DNA of 64,000 nt. Origin: Gemmatimonas sp. (GTDB lineage Bacteria; Gemmatimonadota; Gemmatimonadetes; Gemmatimonadales; Gemmatimonadaceae). Both the position numbers and the translations under genes were made by a program. Positions 8,410 to 20,411 of the stretch are shown here, piece by piece; position 1 is the first letter of the stretch; every line of letters begins with the position of its first letter. The notes under the pieces were generated by a model that made no database searches, was not told where the DNA came from, and worked only from the letters and a program-made list of their open reading frames with translations. The DNA is taken from NCBI RefSeq assembly GCF_021298855.1, contig NZ_JAJTHI010000010.1, positions 248,001-312,000 on the forward strand. Reading direction: 5' to 3'.

Positions 8410-9735
8410 CTACTTGAGCGCCTGCAGGTACGCCACGATATCCGCGATGTCGGCGTCGGTCAGCCCGCCAACGTTCACGACCATCTTCGTCTTCGGATCG
8501 GTAAGTCCCTTGCCGAGCGTCGGCATGAGGCTGCCGGGCTTCAGCGCCGGCGCGTTCTTGATCCAGTAGGCGAGATGCTTCGCGTCGTTCGGATAGAGAC
8601 CACCGGCGATCGTGTAGCGCGTCCCGACGTGCGTCAGGTTCGGGCCCACGGCCGCCATGTTGAACGGCGTGCCCGCAATCGCGTGACAGCCGATGCAGCT
8701 CGACTTGTTGTACAGATCCTTGCCCCGGGCCGCATCGCCCTTGGCCAGCAGCGACTCGTCGAAACGCTCACTGACCGGGATCTTCGCCGTGGGGATCGTG
8801 TACGCGAACTCCTTCTCGAGCTTTTCGCGCGGGAAGGCCCACACCGGCACCGGGGCCGGCGCCGCGGCCGCCATGCCGGTATCGGCGGGCATGGCGCCCT
8901 GCGCCGACGCCAGCAGCATCGGTGCCGCCCCCGTACCCGACGGGACCGGCGCCACACCGGACGGGACCGGTGCCGCCGGCGGCGCCGCCACGGCCGGGAA
9001 GATCGCCGGCTGCTTCTGGTGCGCGGCCCACTGATCGAATTCCGCCGGGGTGACCGTGTACAGGCGGAACTTCATGTTCGCGTGCGACGGCCCGCAGAAC
9101 TCGGCGCAGAACCCGTTCCACGCCGACGTGGGCAGGTCCTTGTTGGGCGTAAACCAGAGGTAATTGGTCCGGTTCGAGATCAGGTCGCGCTTGCCGCCCA
9201 TCTGGGGAATCCAGAAGGAATGCAGCACATCGACCGTCTTGAGCTGGAAATTGACCGTGCGCCCATTCGGCAGGTACAGCTCATTGGCCGTCGTGATGCC
9301 GAGCTGCGGATACTTGAACTCCCACCACCACTGATGGCCGATCACTTCGACCTGCAGGGCATCGGGCGCCGCCTTCGCCTGCGTCTTGAAGATCGTGCGC
9401 ACCGTGGGGATGGCGATGAAGATCAGAATGACGGCCGGAATGGCCGTCCACGTGATCTCCAGCGCGGTGTTGCCATGCACCTGCTTCGGCGTCGCGCCGC
9501 CGGGGCGGCGACGGAAGCGGAAGATGGTGTAGACGAGGGCAGCCTCAACGCCGACGAAGACAATCGTGCCCCAGAACAGGAGCTTGTCCCACAACGCGTC
9601 GATGTCCGCGTTGAAGTCGGTGTTGTGATTGAACGTCGAGTTCGGATACTCGCCGCCGCAGGCTGCGAGCCCGAGGGCCAGAGCGCCCAGCAGCGCAGCG
9701 GAAGCCAGCCGCCGCGGGCGGAACGTGCCAACCAT
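8410..9735 (-). CDS. ctaC: cytochrome c oxidase subunit II fused to cytochrome c (caa3 type)
   Basis: 441 residues. A signal with lipobox L-A-A-C26 suggests a lipidated N-terminus, followed by two membrane helices (about 52-72 and 96-115). The CuA ligands are in place: H172, then C210-x-E212-x-C214-x3-H218-x2-M221. A Pro/Ala-rich linker (about 245-298, with PVPSG repeats) leads to a fused cytochrome c domain with C347-x2-C350-H351 and a distal Met in SLMPTLGK. Electrons enter at the heme c and pass through CuA to subunit I. The start at 9735 is preferred because AGGA lies upstream and it gives the signal peptide; longer frames upstream lack a signal sequence. Confidence 0.96.
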   Translation of the reverse strand: MVGTFRPRRLASAALLGALALGLAACGGEYPNSTFNHNTDFNADIDALWDKLLFWGTIVFVGVEAALVYTIFRFRRRPGGATPKQVHGNTALEITWTAIPAVILIFIAIPTVRTIFKTQAKAAPDALQVEVIGHQWWWEFKYPQLGITTANELYLPNGRTVNFQLKTVDVLHSFWIPQMGGKRDLISNRTNYLWFTPNKDLPTSAWNGFCAEFCGPSHANMKFRLYTVTPAEFDQWAAHQKQPAIFPAVAAPPAAPVPSGVAPVPSGTGAAPMLLASAQGAMPADTGMAAAAPAPVPVWAFPREKLEKEFAYTIPTAKIPVSERFDESLLAKGDAARGKDLYNKSSCIGCHAIAGTPFNMAAVGPNLTHVGTRYTIAGGLYPNDAKHLAYWIKNAPALKPGSLMPTLGKGLTDPKTKMVVNVGGLTDADIADIVAYLQALK

Positions 9736-10033
9736 GCCTGTTCCTGAGGGAGTGTGGGATCCGTCCGCCCCGTGCGCGGGGTGGAAACCCGGCACGAGGC
9801 AGAAGGTGGGGTGGTGGGACTGCTGTGCGAAGCTAAACCGGCGTTTCAAAACCTCGCAAGCAAGTCCCTCCGGGTTTTCGGGGATTCTCGGACTTTTCTT
9901 GAGCTCGTAACCATTGAACACACTTTTCACTGGTTTTTCAGTCCGAAAGCGGTCCTAACGACCGGGTCAGAAATGCCGCGAATCCGCCGCGCGGGGTGAC
10001 GTTTCGTGGCCGTCAGCCAGTCGTCTTTCCCAC
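9736..10033. other. divergent intergenic region between ctaC and a binding-protein gene
   Basis: Nearly 300 bases without a gene, noticeably richer in A/T (for example 9890-9945) than the surroundings. It must carry both divergent promoters. I see no convincing -35/-10 pair, operator or conserved RNA structure. Confidence 0.5.
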
Positions 10034-11290
10034 GTGATCAACACTGCCGCTCCGGCCTCCGTCACTCCGGCAATCGCAGCCCTTCCCGTGCGCCCGCGCG
10101 GCCGCAGCCAAGCTCGACTGTTGGCCGCGTTGACATGGGGCGGATCGCTGCTCGTGCCCGCGCTGACCGGATGCCGACGCGACGAGCAGGCCGCCGCATC
10201 ATCCACCGTGGCGATCGGTGTCGGCGCCATTCCGGGTGCGCCCAATTACGCGCAGGTCGTGCACGGCGTCGAGCTGGCCGTGGCGCGGCTCAACGAGACC
10301 GCCGGTGGGCCCCGCTTCCGCGTGCGCCTTCCCGACAGCAGTGCCAGCAGCGCCGTCCAGGTCGCCCAGCAACTCCGCAACGACCCCGCCGTCATTGCCG
10401 TCGTGGGCCACCCGGAGAGCGGGAGTACCCTCGAGGCAATCCCGATCTACGCCGACGCGGAACATGACGGCGCCAACGGCGTGGTGGCCGTCTCGCCAAC
10501 CTCCTCGTCGCCACGCCTGAGCGGCATCAGCCCGTGGTTCTTCCGGGTTGCACCGTCGGATGCGGACGCCGCCGGCTTTACCGCACGCTGGGTCCTCGAC
10601 TCACTGCGTGCGCGGCGCGCCGCCATCGTGTACCGCAACGACTCGTACGGCCGTGACTGGGCGGAGACGTTCGCCGCCGGCTTCGTGCGGGGGGGCGGTC
10701 AGGTGCTGTCGCGCAATCCCTATCTCACCGGCATCGTGGAGTGGGACGCCTACGCGGCGCTGCTGGCCGCCGAACAGCCCGATGTGCTGCTCTTCCCCGG
10801 CGATGGAGCCGATGCCCTGGCGCTGCGGCGGGCGCTGCGGGTCCGCGGTGTGCGCGTTCCCTTCGTTGGCGGCGACGGCGCCGAAGGGATGAAGGCCGAT
10901 CCCGAGGCGGCGGGGGCCTACTACGTCGCCTTCTTCGACGAGCGCCACGCCTCGAGTGCGGAGGCGGCGGCGTTCATTCCTGCCTACCGCGGACGACACG
11001 GGCGGGCCCCGGACATGTTCGCGGCGCTGTCGTATGACGCGGCCATGGTCATCGGGCGTACCGTGGCCGCCGGCGCGCGCACCCGCGCCGCCCTGCGCCT
11101 GGCGCTGTCCCGCATCGGCAACGGCGCCCCCTCGGTGGACGGCGTCGCCGGTCGCATCGCCTTCGAGGAGGACCACGACATCAAGGGCCGCACGGTGGTC
11201 GTCACCCGCATACCCGGAGTCGCGCCGCTCGACGACGAAATGACCGTGCCCGGTGCGGCTGCCCCGCCGGCGACACGAGGGCGTCGATGA
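10034..11290 (+). CDS. type I periplasmic solute-binding lipoprotein (branched-chain amino acid/ABC receptor family)
   Basis: 418 residues from a GTG start. The N-terminus ends in a lipobox L-T-G-C, then a Leu/Ile/Val-binding-protein fold: [41 protein letters not shown] and later [19 protein letters not shown]. No permease or ATPase gene is nearby. Instead its stop overlaps the start of a chemotaxis receptor (ATGA), so it probably works as the ligand-sensing partner of that receptor rather than as a transporter subunit. The ligand cannot be told from sequence. Confidence 0.88.
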   Translation: MINTAAPASVTPAIAALPVRPRGRSQARLLAALTWGGSLLVPALTGCRRDEQAAASSTVAIGVGAIPGAPNYAQVVHGVELAVARLNETAGGPRFRVRLPDSSASSAVQVAQQLRNDPAVIAVVGHPESGSTLEAIPIYADAEHDGANGVVAVSPTSSSPRLSGISPWFFRVAPSDADAAGFTARWVLDSLRARRAAIVYRNDSYGRDWAETFAAGFVRGGGQVLSRNPYLTGIVEWDAYAALLAAEQPDVLLFPGDGADALALRRALRVRGVRVPFVGGDGAEGMKADPEAAGAYYVAFFDERHASSAEAAAFIPAYRGRHGRAPDMFAALSYDAAMVIGRTVAAGARTRAALRLALSRIGNGAPSVDGVAGRIAFEEDHDIKGRTVVVTRIPGVAPLDDEMTVPGAAAPPATRGRR

Positions 11291-13002
11291 ACGCCGTGTG
11301 GCGTCTCACCACGATCCGCGCGCGACTCGTGGCCGGCTTCGGGATCTCCATCACGCTGCTGCTCGCCGCCGGCCTGCTGGGGTGGTACGGACTCTCGCGC
11401 AGCAATCGGGACGCCGAACAGACGGTGCGCGCGCTCGCGGAACGCTCCGAGTTCATCGAGCGCACCACGAACACCGTGCTGCGCGAACTGGTGGCGGGGC
11501 TGCGCTATCTCAGCACCGGCCGCAGCGACGATGAGCAGGGCTACCGGGGTCTCGTGGCCCAGGCGGAGCAGCTGCGCACGGACATCCTGGGACGCGGCGC
11601 GCTCGCCGCCGCAGAACGCCGTCACCTCGAGCGCCTCGGTCAGCTGCAGGCCGCCCTCGAAGTCCGCATCGCCGTCACGCGCGCGTGGCAGGTCGCCGGC
11701 AACGCGGCGGGCGCCGAGCGCGTGCTGGCGCAAACGACGCGCGACATCGAGCTCATCGAAGACGAACTGCAGGCGCTGCGCAACGGGGCACGCCAGAGCG
11801 CCGATGCCAGCATGGAGCGCATGCGCCATGCCCTGTTCACGTCGGAGGCGAGCCTCGTGGTGGTGGTCGCCCTGGCCTTCGGCGTGGCCGCCTTCTTCGG
11901 CCTGTCCACGGCCCGGGCCGTCGCCGATCCGCTCGTCCAGCTGCGCGACGAGATGATGGCCATTGGCGCCGGCGACCTGCGTGATCCCGCCGTCGACCTG
12001 CGGCATGGTGGCGTGGCGCAGGAGTACGCCGAACTCATCGACGCCATGCAGCAGGCGCGTGAGCGGCTGCGCCTGCTGCTTTCGCGCGTGCAGGAGGAGG
12101 CCGACCAGGTCACCCTCGCCGCTAGTGAGCTCTCCGCATCGGCCGCGTCGGCGGCCGCGTCATCGCAGCATGTCACCACGGCGGTCATGGACATCTCCCA
12201 CGGCGCCGGCGTGCAGCTGTCGGCGCTCAAGCACGCCGGCGAAACGGTGAAGGCGCTGGCGGAGGCCGGGGCCACGATTGGCGAGGCGGCAGACGAAACC
12301 AATCGGGTGGGGCGCGAGATCCGCACCACCACCAACAGCGCCCGCGACCAGGTGCAGGTGGCCGTGGATACGTTGTTCAACGCGCGTGAAGTCGTGGCGG
12401 CCTCGCGTCAGGAGATGACTTCCCTGCGCGATGCCACGGGCGTCATCGACGATTTCGTGAGCGTCATTTCCGAGATCGCGACGCAGACCAACCTGCTGGC
12501 GCTCAACGCGGCCATCGAGGCGGCACGCGCCGGCAGCGCCGGACGCGGCTTCGCGGTGGTGGCGCAGGAGGTGCGCGCCCTCGCGGAACAGAGCGCCAAC
12601 GCGGCGAACGAAGTCACCGAGAACGTGAAGCGCTTCCGGGCGCGCATTGCGAGTGCGTCGAGCGCCGTGGAGTCGGGTGCGACGCGGCTCAAGGATGTGG
12701 AGACCGTCGCCGAAGCCGTGGGCAGCGCCCTGGCGCGCATCGAGCACGCCGTGGCGCAGGTGGATGGCGCCACGGCGCGCGTGGTGAACGCCGTGGAGAC
12801 CAACCGACAGTCGCTCGGGCAAGTGCAGCGATCACTCACGTCGGCACGCGATACCGCCGAAGGACACGCGGCCGCCGCCGAACAGGTGGCCGCCAGCACC
12901 GAGCAGACCTCGGCGTCCGCGCAGCAAGTCAGTGCGACCGCCGAGCTGCTGCAGACGGCCTCCTTGAGAGTCCGCGGACTCACCACTGAGTTCCGTGTCT
13001 GA
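11287..13002 (+). CDS. methyl-accepting chemotaxis protein
   Basis: 571 residues. TM1 is about 15-35, a periplasmic helical bundle about 37-185, TM2 about 185-205 ([16 protein letters not shown]), then a HAMP domain and a long cytoplasmic coiled coil. The signalling tip is clear: [20 protein letters not shown] followed by [19 protein letters not shown]. It relays ligand binding to CheA/CheW. It is translationally coupled to the solute-binding lipoprotein, which suggests indirect sensing through that protein. No che genes lie nearby. Confidence 0.95.
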   Translation: MNAVWRLTTIRARLVAGFGISITLLLAAGLLGWYGLSRSNRDAEQTVRALAERSEFIERTTNTVLRELVAGLRYLSTGRSDDEQGYRGLVAQAEQLRTDILGRGALAAAERRHLERLGQLQAALEVRIAVTRAWQVAGNAAGAERVLAQTTRDIELIEDELQALRNGARQSADASMERMRHALFTSEASLVVVVALAFGVAAFFGLSTARAVADPLVQLRDEMMAIGAGDLRDPAVDLRHGGVAQEYAELIDAMQQARERLRLLLSRVQEEADQVTLAASELSASAASAAASSQHVTTAVMDISHGAGVQLSALKHAGETVKALAEAGATIGEAADETNRVGREIRTTTNSARDQVQVAVDTLFNAREVVAASRQEMTSLRDATGVIDDFVSVISEIATQTNLLALNAAIEAARAGSAGRGFAVVAQEVRALAEQSANAANEVTENVKRFRARIASASSAVESGATRLKDVETVAEAVGSALARIEHAVAQVDGATARVVNAVETNRQSLGQVQRSLTSARDTAEGHAAAAEQVAASTEQTSASAQQVSATAELLQTASLRVRGLTTEFRV

Positions 13003-13062
13003 GACCTGAGCCGTCAGCCGTACGAGCCGACCGAGAGCCTTGCACCGCCGCCACGCTCCAGC

Positions 13063-14211
13063 TCACCGTGCCACACGCACCTCTCGTACAACGATGCCGC
13101 GGCGCCCGAGCATGTCGAAGTACGGCGCCGCCGGAATGCACTCGTCCGGCGTGTGCACGCCGGCCGCGATCGCCCCGCCGGCCTGCAGCTGCCCCGTGAT
13201 GGACAGGGTGTAGCCCGTCGTCCGCATCATGGCCGAGAGGCCATGCTCGGCGTCGTAGCGGTCGACCACCTCCCACGCGCGGCTCAGACGCTGCCCCTGC
13301 GATGTCCCGGTCGCCACCACCCGCAGCGCAACGAGATCGGGCTTCCCGCGGCGCAGCTGGTCGCCGGCCACCTTCACGAACACGTCGCGCGGGGCCACCG
13401 TCGTGCCCTTCACGTTCACCGGGGTGGTGCCAAGCAACCCGAGATCACGAATGGCGGCCATGATGGCCGCGTGCCCGGGGTAGCGCAGCGTCTTGTACTC
13501 CATCACGGGAATGCGGCCGGCGTAGCGATAGACCATGGTGGAAAGCCCGCCAGCGGTGTGAAACGCCTCGAGCGTCCCGATCTCGCCGGCGAAATCCACC
13601 GACTCCAGCTCGGAAAGCGCCGTGACGGTGGTGGGCTGCCCGTCGCGGACGACCAGCGAGGGGGTGGTGTAGTAGTCCACCATGCCCTCGATCGAGTAGG
13701 CGATCTGGTATCCCAACGGGGGCTCGGGATGCTGCGGCAGCCCGCCCACGAACATCTTGACCGATTCCACCGTCTCGAACTGATCAATCGCATGCTGCGC
13801 GATCACGTTCACCATGCCGGGGGCCAGCCCGGTGTCGGGGACCACGCTCACGCCACGGGCGACGGCGGCGTCGTGCAGCTGGCGCTGCTCCTGCACGATC
13901 TGGGTATTGCCCCCGAGATCGGTGAAGTGCACGCCGGCCTCGACGGCCAGACGGGCGAGTGCGGCGTTGAAGTAGTACGGGATGGCGCTCATGACCGCGT
14001 CGCACCGGCTGAACGCCTCGCGCACGGCGGCCTCATCACGCACGTCCAGCACGACCGGCATCAGTCGTGAATCGGCCGACCGTTGCAGAAAGGGCGGCAG
14101 GGCGGCACCCTGCATATCGGCGAGCTGCACCGAGGTGACGGCGGGTTCACGCAGCAGATCGAAGGCACAGGCGGAGCCTTGCAGCCCGGCGCCGAGCACC
14201 AGCATTCGCAT
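13063..14211 (-). CDS. saccharopine dehydrogenase-family NAD(P) oxidoreductase
   Basis: 382 residues. The N-terminal Rossmann motif LVLGAGLQGSACAFDLL (G-x-G-x2-G) and the internal VPDTGLAPGMVNVIAQHAID are typical of the saccharopine dehydrogenase/lysine 6-dehydrogenase group. The reaction is probably an NAD(P)-dependent oxidation of an amino acid or its adduct; the substrate is not certain. The start is at 14211 with the alternative MLVLG only two codons later. It stands alone, divergent from the CoA-binding protein gene. Confidence 0.85.
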   Translation of the reverse strand: MRMLVLGAGLQGSACAFDLLREPAVTSVQLADMQGAALPPFLQRSADSRLMPVVLDVRDEAAVREAFSRCDAVMSAIPYYFNAALARLAVEAGVHFTDLGGNTQIVQEQRQLHDAAVARGVSVVPDTGLAPGMVNVIAQHAIDQFETVESVKMFVGGLPQHPEPPLGYQIAYSIEGMVDYYTTPSLVVRDGQPTTVTALSELESVDFAGEIGTLEAFHTAGGLSTMVYRYAGRIPVMEYKTLRYPGHAAIMAAIRDLGLLGTTPVNVKGTTVAPRDVFVKVAGDQLRRGKPDLVALRVVATGTSQGQRLSRAWEVVDRYDAEHGLSAMMRTTGYTLSITGQLQAGGAIAAGVHTPDECIPAAPYFDMLGRRGIVVREVRVAR

Positions 14212-14250
14212 CGGGATTACTCCAGTGGGGATTATCCGGGGAGGGGTTTG

Positions 14251-14715
14251 GTGACAGAAAAGCTAACGACGGCCGTCCCCGCATGGCGGGCGCATCTGCT
14301 CGAACGCCAGGCCGACGTGCGGCGGACCCTGGAGGAGGTGCGGCGGGTCGCGGTGATCGGGATCAAGCCCGACGTGGTGGGAGGGCCCGCGTTCTCCGTG
14401 CCCGACCATCTGCAGCGGGCGGGATACGAGATCGTGCCGGTGCCGGTCTATTACCCGGAGGTCCGGGAGATACTGGGCGTCCCGGTGCACCGGTCACTGG
14501 CCACGGTCACGCCACCGGTGGACATGGTCCTGCTCTTCCGCCGGCCAGCCGACGTGCCGCGCCATCTGGAGGACATCCTGGCGCACCGCCCGCGGGCGGT
14601 CTGGATGCAGCTCGGCATTCGGCATGACGAGGTGGCCGAAACGCTGGCGCGGGCCGGGATCGATGTCATTCAGGATCGCTGCGTCCAGGTGGAGCTGGAC
14701 GGCATGCGGCGGTAG
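14251..14715 (+). CDS. CoA-binding domain protein (YccU family)
   Basis: 154 residues forming a single Rossmann-like CoA-binding domain: VAVIGIKPDVVGGPAFSVPD, YEIVPVPVYYPEVREILG, and the C-terminal AVWMQLGIRHDEVAETLARA, GIDVIQDRCVQVE. Small stand-alone members of this family bind CoA; their role is unknown. The GTG start at 14251 follows a GGGGAGGGG ribosome site; a longer open frame upstream runs antisense into the neighbouring gene and is not needed. Its stop touches that of the convergent diguanylate cyclase gene (zero gap). Confidence 0.85.
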   Translation: MTEKLTTAVPAWRAHLLERQADVRRTLEEVRRVAVIGIKPDVVGGPAFSVPDHLQRAGYEIVPVPVYYPEVREILGVPVHRSLATVTPPVDMVLLFRRPADVPRHLEDILAHRPRAVWMQLGIRHDEVAETLARAGIDVIQDRCVQVELDGMRR

Positions 14716-16191
<1,476 letters not shown>

Positions 16192-16256
16192 TATCCCTCA
16201 CCAAGGCCATCGAGTGCGCCCCGCGCGGACTCGCACTGCCATACCGTCCGGGAGCG

Positions 16257-16276
16257 CGGCGGCCGCACGGCCGCCG
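16257..16276. terminator. weak terminator candidate downstream of gyrA
   Basis: Perfect 8-bp stem CGGCGGCC with its complement and a four-base loop, in the short gap between gyrA and the diguanylate cyclase gene. No U-run follows on either strand, so an intrinsic terminator is only possible, not shown. Confidence 0.3.
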
Positions 16277-16305
16277 TCTCCCCGTTGCACAAGGACGAGT
16301 GCGTC

Positions 16306-18891
16306 CTACTCACCGTCACCAGCGCCATTGCCGCCGTCGGGTTCCGGCTCGGCTCCGTCGGCGCCCGCGTCGGCCACAGCCGAGAGGACATCGGCCGCCC
16401 CCCGCACGACCGCCCCGGTCTCGGCGGCGGCGGCGTCCTTGTCCTCGGGGATGACCCGCGCCACCGCGGAGACGAGATCCTGGTCGTCGAGGGCCACCAG
16501 CCGCACCCCCTGGGAAACCCGTCCCACGACGCGAATGTCGCTGACCTTGAGCCGCAAGGCAATGCCCCCCTTGGTCATGATCATGAGCTCGTCGTCGGCG
16601 ATGACTTCCATGAGCGCCACCACGTGACCGGTGCGCTGCGTGAGATCGAGCGTCTTGATGCCCTTGCCGCCGCGCCCCTGCACCCGGTACTGCCCGATAT
16701 CGGAGCACTTGCCGAGCCCGCGCTCGGTGACCACCAGCAACGTGGCCTCGCGACAGATGACCACCATGCCCACGACGTGATCATCGGGGCGCAGCTCGAT
16801 GCCCTTGACCCCGGTGGTATCGCGCCCCATCGACCGCACATCGGACTCGGGGAACCGGATGGACATGCCGTTGCGGGTGGCCAGCACCACGTCGTTCCCC
16901 GTGGCGGTCACCTGCACGTCCATCAGCTCGTCGCCATCCTCGATCTTGATGGCCTTGATGCCGTTGGTCCGCGGATTGGAGTACTGCGACAGCGCCGTCT
17001 TCTTGACCGTGCCATTCCTGGTGCAGAAGAGCAGCGACTCGTCGTCGCGGAACTCCTTGGTGAGCACGATGGCGCGGACGCGGGTGTTGGGCGCCACGTT
17101 GATGAGATTCACGATGGGCTTGCCGCGCGTGTTGCGCGCGCCCTGCGGCAACTCGTGCACCTTGAGCCAGAAACAGCGGCCGTCATCGGTGAAGATGAGC
17201 ATGTACGTGTGCGTACTCGCCACGTAGAACCGCTCGATGAAGTCGTCTTCCTTCAGATCGGCGGCCGCCTTGCCGCGGCCGCCACGCCCCTGCTGCTTGT
17301 ATTCGGAGAGCGGGGTGCGCTTGACGTAGCCGCCGTGCGTGACGGTGACCACCATTTCCTCCTCGGCGATCAGGTCTTCGATGGAGAACTCCCCATCGTC
17401 GAACAGGATCTCGGTCCGCCGCTCGTCGCCGTAGCTCTCGGCCAGCTTGAGCAGCTCCCCCTTGAGGATCTCCATGCGCCGCGGCTTCGACTCGAGAATG
17501 CCCCGCAGGTCGGCAATGGTGAGGCGCACTTCCGCCAGCTCGGCTTCCAGTTTGTCCCGCTCGAGGCCGGTGAGCTTGGCCAGGCGCAGGTTGAGAATGG
17601 CTTCGGCCTGCCGCTCCGACAGCCCGAACCGGGTCTGCAGCTGCGTGCTGGCGGTGGGGGTGTCCTCGGCGGCGCGAATGAGCGCGATGACCTCGTCGAT
17701 GTTGTCGACGGCGATCTTGAGCCCCTCGAGGATGTGCTCACGCTCCAGCGCCTTGTCGAGGTCGAACTGCGTGCGGCGCACGATGACTTCGTGCCGGTGC
17801 TCGATGTAGTGCACGAGGCACTCCTTGAGCGTGAGCACCCGCGGCACGAGCTGACGCGTATTGGGGTCGGGCACCAGCGCCAGCATGATCACGCCGAACG
17901 TGCTCTGCATGGCCGTGTGCTTGTACAGCTGGTTGAGCACCACGCGCGGAATCGCGTCGCGCTTGAGCTCGATCACCACGCGCATGCCCTCGCGGTCGGA
18001 CTCGTCGCGCAGGGCGCTGATGCCGGTGAGCTTCTGCTCACGCACGAGCTCCGCAATGTCCTGCACCAGCCGCGCCTTGTTGACCTGATAGGGCAGCTCG
18101 GTGATGACGATCTGCGACTTGCCCCCCTTCTCGTTCTCCTCGATCGCGGCGCGGGCGCGCATGACGATGCGGCCGCGCCCGGTATCCTGATAGTCGGTAA
18201 TGCCGGACCGGCCGTAGATGAAGCCACCGGTGGGGAAGTCCGGCCCCTTCACGATGCGGCGCAGGTCGGCCGCCTCGAGGTCGGGGGTGTCGACCAGGGC
18301 CACCACCGCGGCAATGATCTCGCGCAGATTATGCGGCGGGATATTCGTGGCCATGCCCACGGCAATGCCGGACGACCCGTTCACCAGCAGGTTGGGGAAA
18401 CCGCTGGGCAGCACCCGCGGCTCTTCGAGCCGGTCATCGAAATTGGGGGCGAAATCGACGGTGTTCTTGTCGATGTCGGTGAGCATCTCGACCGCCATGC
18501 GGGTAAGACGCGCTTCGGTGTACCGATAGGCGGCCGCGCTGTCGCCGTCGACCGACCCGAAGTTCCCCTGGCCATCCACCAGCGGATAGCGAAGTGAAAA
18601 GTCCTGCACCATGCGCACGAGCGCGTCGTAGACGCTGCTGTCGCCATGCGGGTGGTACTTGCCCAGCACATCACCCACCACCGTGGCCGACTTCTTGTAC
18701 GGCCGCCCCGGCAACAGTCCGAGCTCGTTCATCGCGTACAGCACGCGGCGATGCACGGGCTTGAGCCCGTCTCGCACGTCCGGCAGGGCGCGCGACACGA
18801 TGACGCTCATGGAGTAGTTGATGAACGATTCCTTGATTTCCTCGTCGATGAGACGCGGCAGGATGCGTTCGCGGGCGTTTGGTACGGTCAT
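16306..18891 (-). CDS. gyrA: DNA gyrase subunit A
   Basis: 861 residues. The breakage-reunion domain carries the catalytic tyrosine Y124 in AYRYTEARL. The quinolone-determining region reads [15 protein letters not shown] with S85 and D89 at the positions of E. coli Ser83 and Asp87, the usual drug-sensitive residues. The C-terminal beta-pinwheel contains a GyrA box (QGRGGRG), which separates it from ParC. A short acidic tail ends the protein. The start at 18891 ([20 protein letters not shown]) matches the family; the longer open frame upstream lacks similarity. gyrB is not in the window. Confidence 0.97.
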   Translation of the reverse strand: MTVPNARERILPRLIDEEIKESFINYSMSVIVSRALPDVRDGLKPVHRRVLYAMNELGLLPGRPYKKSATVVGDVLGKYHPHGDSSVYDALVRMVQDFSLRYPLVDGQGNFGSVDGDSAAAYRYTEARLTRMAVEMLTDIDKNTVDFAPNFDDRLEEPRVLPSGFPNLLVNGSSGIAVGMATNIPPHNLREIIAAVVALVDTPDLEAADLRRIVKGPDFPTGGFIYGRSGITDYQDTGRGRIVMRARAAIEENEKGGKSQIVITELPYQVNKARLVQDIAELVREQKLTGISALRDESDREGMRVVIELKRDAIPRVVLNQLYKHTAMQSTFGVIMLALVPDPNTRQLVPRVLTLKECLVHYIEHRHEVIVRRTQFDLDKALEREHILEGLKIAVDNIDEVIALIRAAEDTPTASTQLQTRFGLSERQAEAILNLRLAKLTGLERDKLEAELAEVRLTIADLRGILESKPRRMEILKGELLKLAESYGDERRTEILFDDGEFSIEDLIAEEEMVVTVTHGGYVKRTPLSEYKQQGRGGRGKAAADLKEDDFIERFYVASTHTYMLIFTDDGRCFWLKVHELPQGARNTRGKPIVNLINVAPNTRVRAIVLTKEFRDDESLLFCTRNGTVKKTALSQYSNPRTNGIKAIKIEDGDELMDVQVTATGNDVVLATRNGMSIRFPESDVRSMGRDTTGVKGIELRPDDHVVGMVVICREATLLVVTERGLGKCSDIGQYRVQGRGGKGIKTLDLTQRTGHVVALMEVIADDELMIMTKGGIALRLKVSDIRVVGRVSQGVRLVALDDQDLVSAVARVIPEDKDAAAAETGAVVRGAADVLSAVADAGADGAEPEPDGGNGAGDGE

Positions 18892-19050
18892 GAGGCGGCG
18901 GGGAATGGGTCCGACACGACGTCCGACACGGGGCTCGGCGCGACGGGGCGCCAACCCGTGAAATCTACCCGGTGCCCACCCCTAATCACAGGGGCGGGGA
19001 ACGGCCCTAAATCGTTTGTGGGCCTTGATTTTCGGATCGTCTACCAGCAC

Positions 19051-19165
19051 CGGAAACACGGAACGCGAAACGCGAAACTCCCCGCGGGCAGCAGGGAGTT
19101 TGTGGCGGTAACGCCGTTCGCTGTGAACGGCACGGAGTTTCGGGTTCCGAGTAGCGGGTACGGGT
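19051..19165. repeat. intergenic palindromic element C
   Basis: In the 298-base gap between gyrA and the channel gene. 19059-19081 (CGGAACGCGAAACGCGAAAC...) pairs imperfectly with 19134-19149 (GGAGTTTCGGGTTCCG). Nested inside are AAACTCCC/GGGAGTTT (19075-19100) and CCGTTC/GAACGG hairpins. The motif GGAGTTTCGGGTT is shared with element D at 23 kb. The rest of the gap holds no gene that I can see. Confidence 0.6.
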
Positions 19166-19189
19166 GGCGTGAGGTCGGGGGCTTCCGCC

Positions 19190-20104
19190 CTACGCCGTCA
19201 CCCGCCCCTCGACCTGCTGCTGGGCCGCGATGGCGGCGTCTTCGGCGGCGTCGTCAGATCGCTCCTCCGCCATCTCCTCGGCCTCCTCAGCGGCGGCCTC
19301 GGCGTCGATGGCACGCTGTTCGGCGCGGTAGCGGTCGTACCATTGCCGGGTGATTTCGCCGGCCAAGTCGCGGTTCCCCAGACCGAACGAGAGCGCCAGC
19401 GCCAGCGCGACGGCGCCGAACAGGATGGCGAAGGCCGTCGTCACGATGTCGGTGGCGATCCCGAGCTCCTGCAGGGCCATGAACACCGCCAGCACGATCA
19501 CCCCCCCACGCCCGATGCGCGCCAGCCAGGGACCGCCGTGCAACCCACCCGCCGAAGCCATGATGAGGCCGCCCACGAATCCCCCCAGCACGATGCCCAG
19601 GATGATGATCACGATGGCCGCGATCACACTGGGGATATAGCTCATCAGCTCGGTGAACACATTGGCCAGCGAATCGAGGCCGATGGCACTGGCGGCAATC
19701 AGCAGCACGGCAAACATCACCACCCAGAAGAGCAGGTTGGCGATGACCTTGGCCGGGTTGAGGTGAGACCCCGAACGCTCCACGGCCTGCAGCACCCCGC
19801 CGCGCTCGAGGAGCTGGTTGAAGCGCAGGCGGCGCAGCAGGCGTGCCGTTCCCTTCTCGACCACCTTCGCCACGAGATAGCCGGCGAAGAGAATGACCAG
19901 CGCACCGAACAGCGCCGGCACGAACTCGCCCAGCAAGGCGAAGCTCTGCTCGAGGCGCTCCTGAAACGTGCGGGTCACGGTGCCGGTCACGTCGGCGTCC
20001 TGCGCGGCACTGGCAATCATGAGGGAATCGGGGAACGACGACGAATCCTGCGGAAGCGGCACAGACACGGAGTTGAGAGAGAGGCGTTGGTACAACGGTA
20101 ACAT
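19190..20104 (-). CDS. small mechanosensitive channel-type protein with TM-helix repeats
   Basis: 304 residues with about five membrane helices (around 58-82, 122-143, 155-180, 196-212, 220-240). The segments FVPALFGALVILFAGYLVAK and ALALALSFGLGNRDLAGEI belong to the conserved TM-helix domain (PF05552) of CmpX-like/MscS-superfamily proteins, but no MscS beta domain follows. A highly charged Glu/Ala coiled tail (about 255-300) ends it. It probably relieves osmotic tension or gates small solutes. It starts 6 bases after the zinc-ribbon gene. Confidence 0.8.
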   Translation of the reverse strand: MLPLYQRLSLNSVSVPLPQDSSSFPDSLMIASAAQDADVTGTVTRTFQERLEQSFALLGEFVPALFGALVILFAGYLVAKVVEKGTARLLRRLRFNQLLERGGVLQAVERSGSHLNPAKVIANLLFWVVMFAVLLIAASAIGLDSLANVFTELMSYIPSVIAAIVIIILGIVLGGFVGGLIMASAGGLHGGPWLARIGRGGVIVLAVFMALQELGIATDIVTTAFAILFGAVALALALSFGLGNRDLAGEITRQWYDRYRAEQRAIDAEAAAEEAEEMAEERSDDAAEDAAIAAQQQVEGRVTA

Positions 20105-20110
20105 GGCGAC

Positions 20111-20407
20111 CTACAGCCGTGTCCCGCGCCGGACGTCGAAGATGGCGCTGCGCCGACACGAAGGACAGAGCAGCCATTCGCGCTGCCGGTGGTAGCCCAG
20201 GCCGAACGATCCGCCACCGAGAGGGCGACGGGTCATGCGCACCGCGCAGCGAGGACAGGAGGGCAGCGTCCCGTCGAGCACCGCGGCGCGCATCTGCTGC
20301 TCTTCCTCGGTCGTAAAACGAGCCCCGTCACCGGCAGGTTTCGCCAGCGCCGCGCGCCGGCCGCCCGCCGGGGGCGTCGTCTCATCGGGCGGTCCGGCGT
20401 CAGCCAT
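20111..20407 (-). CDS. zinc-ribbon protein of unknown function
   Basis: 98 residues. Two knuckles, C51-P-R-C54 and C81-P-S-C84, frame a compact zinc ribbon (SCPRCAVRMTRRPLGGGSFG...EWLLCPSC). The first 40 residues are probably disordered. It sits 4 bases after the dehydrogenase gene and 6 before the channel gene, so the three form one minus-strand operon. I do not recognise a function. Confidence 0.75.
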   Translation of the reverse strand: MADAGPPDETTPPAGGRRAALAKPAGDGARFTTEEEQQMRAAVLDGTLPSCPRCAVRMTRRPLGGGSFGLGYHRQREWLLCPSCRRSAIFDVRRGTRL

Positions 20408-20411
20408 GGCC

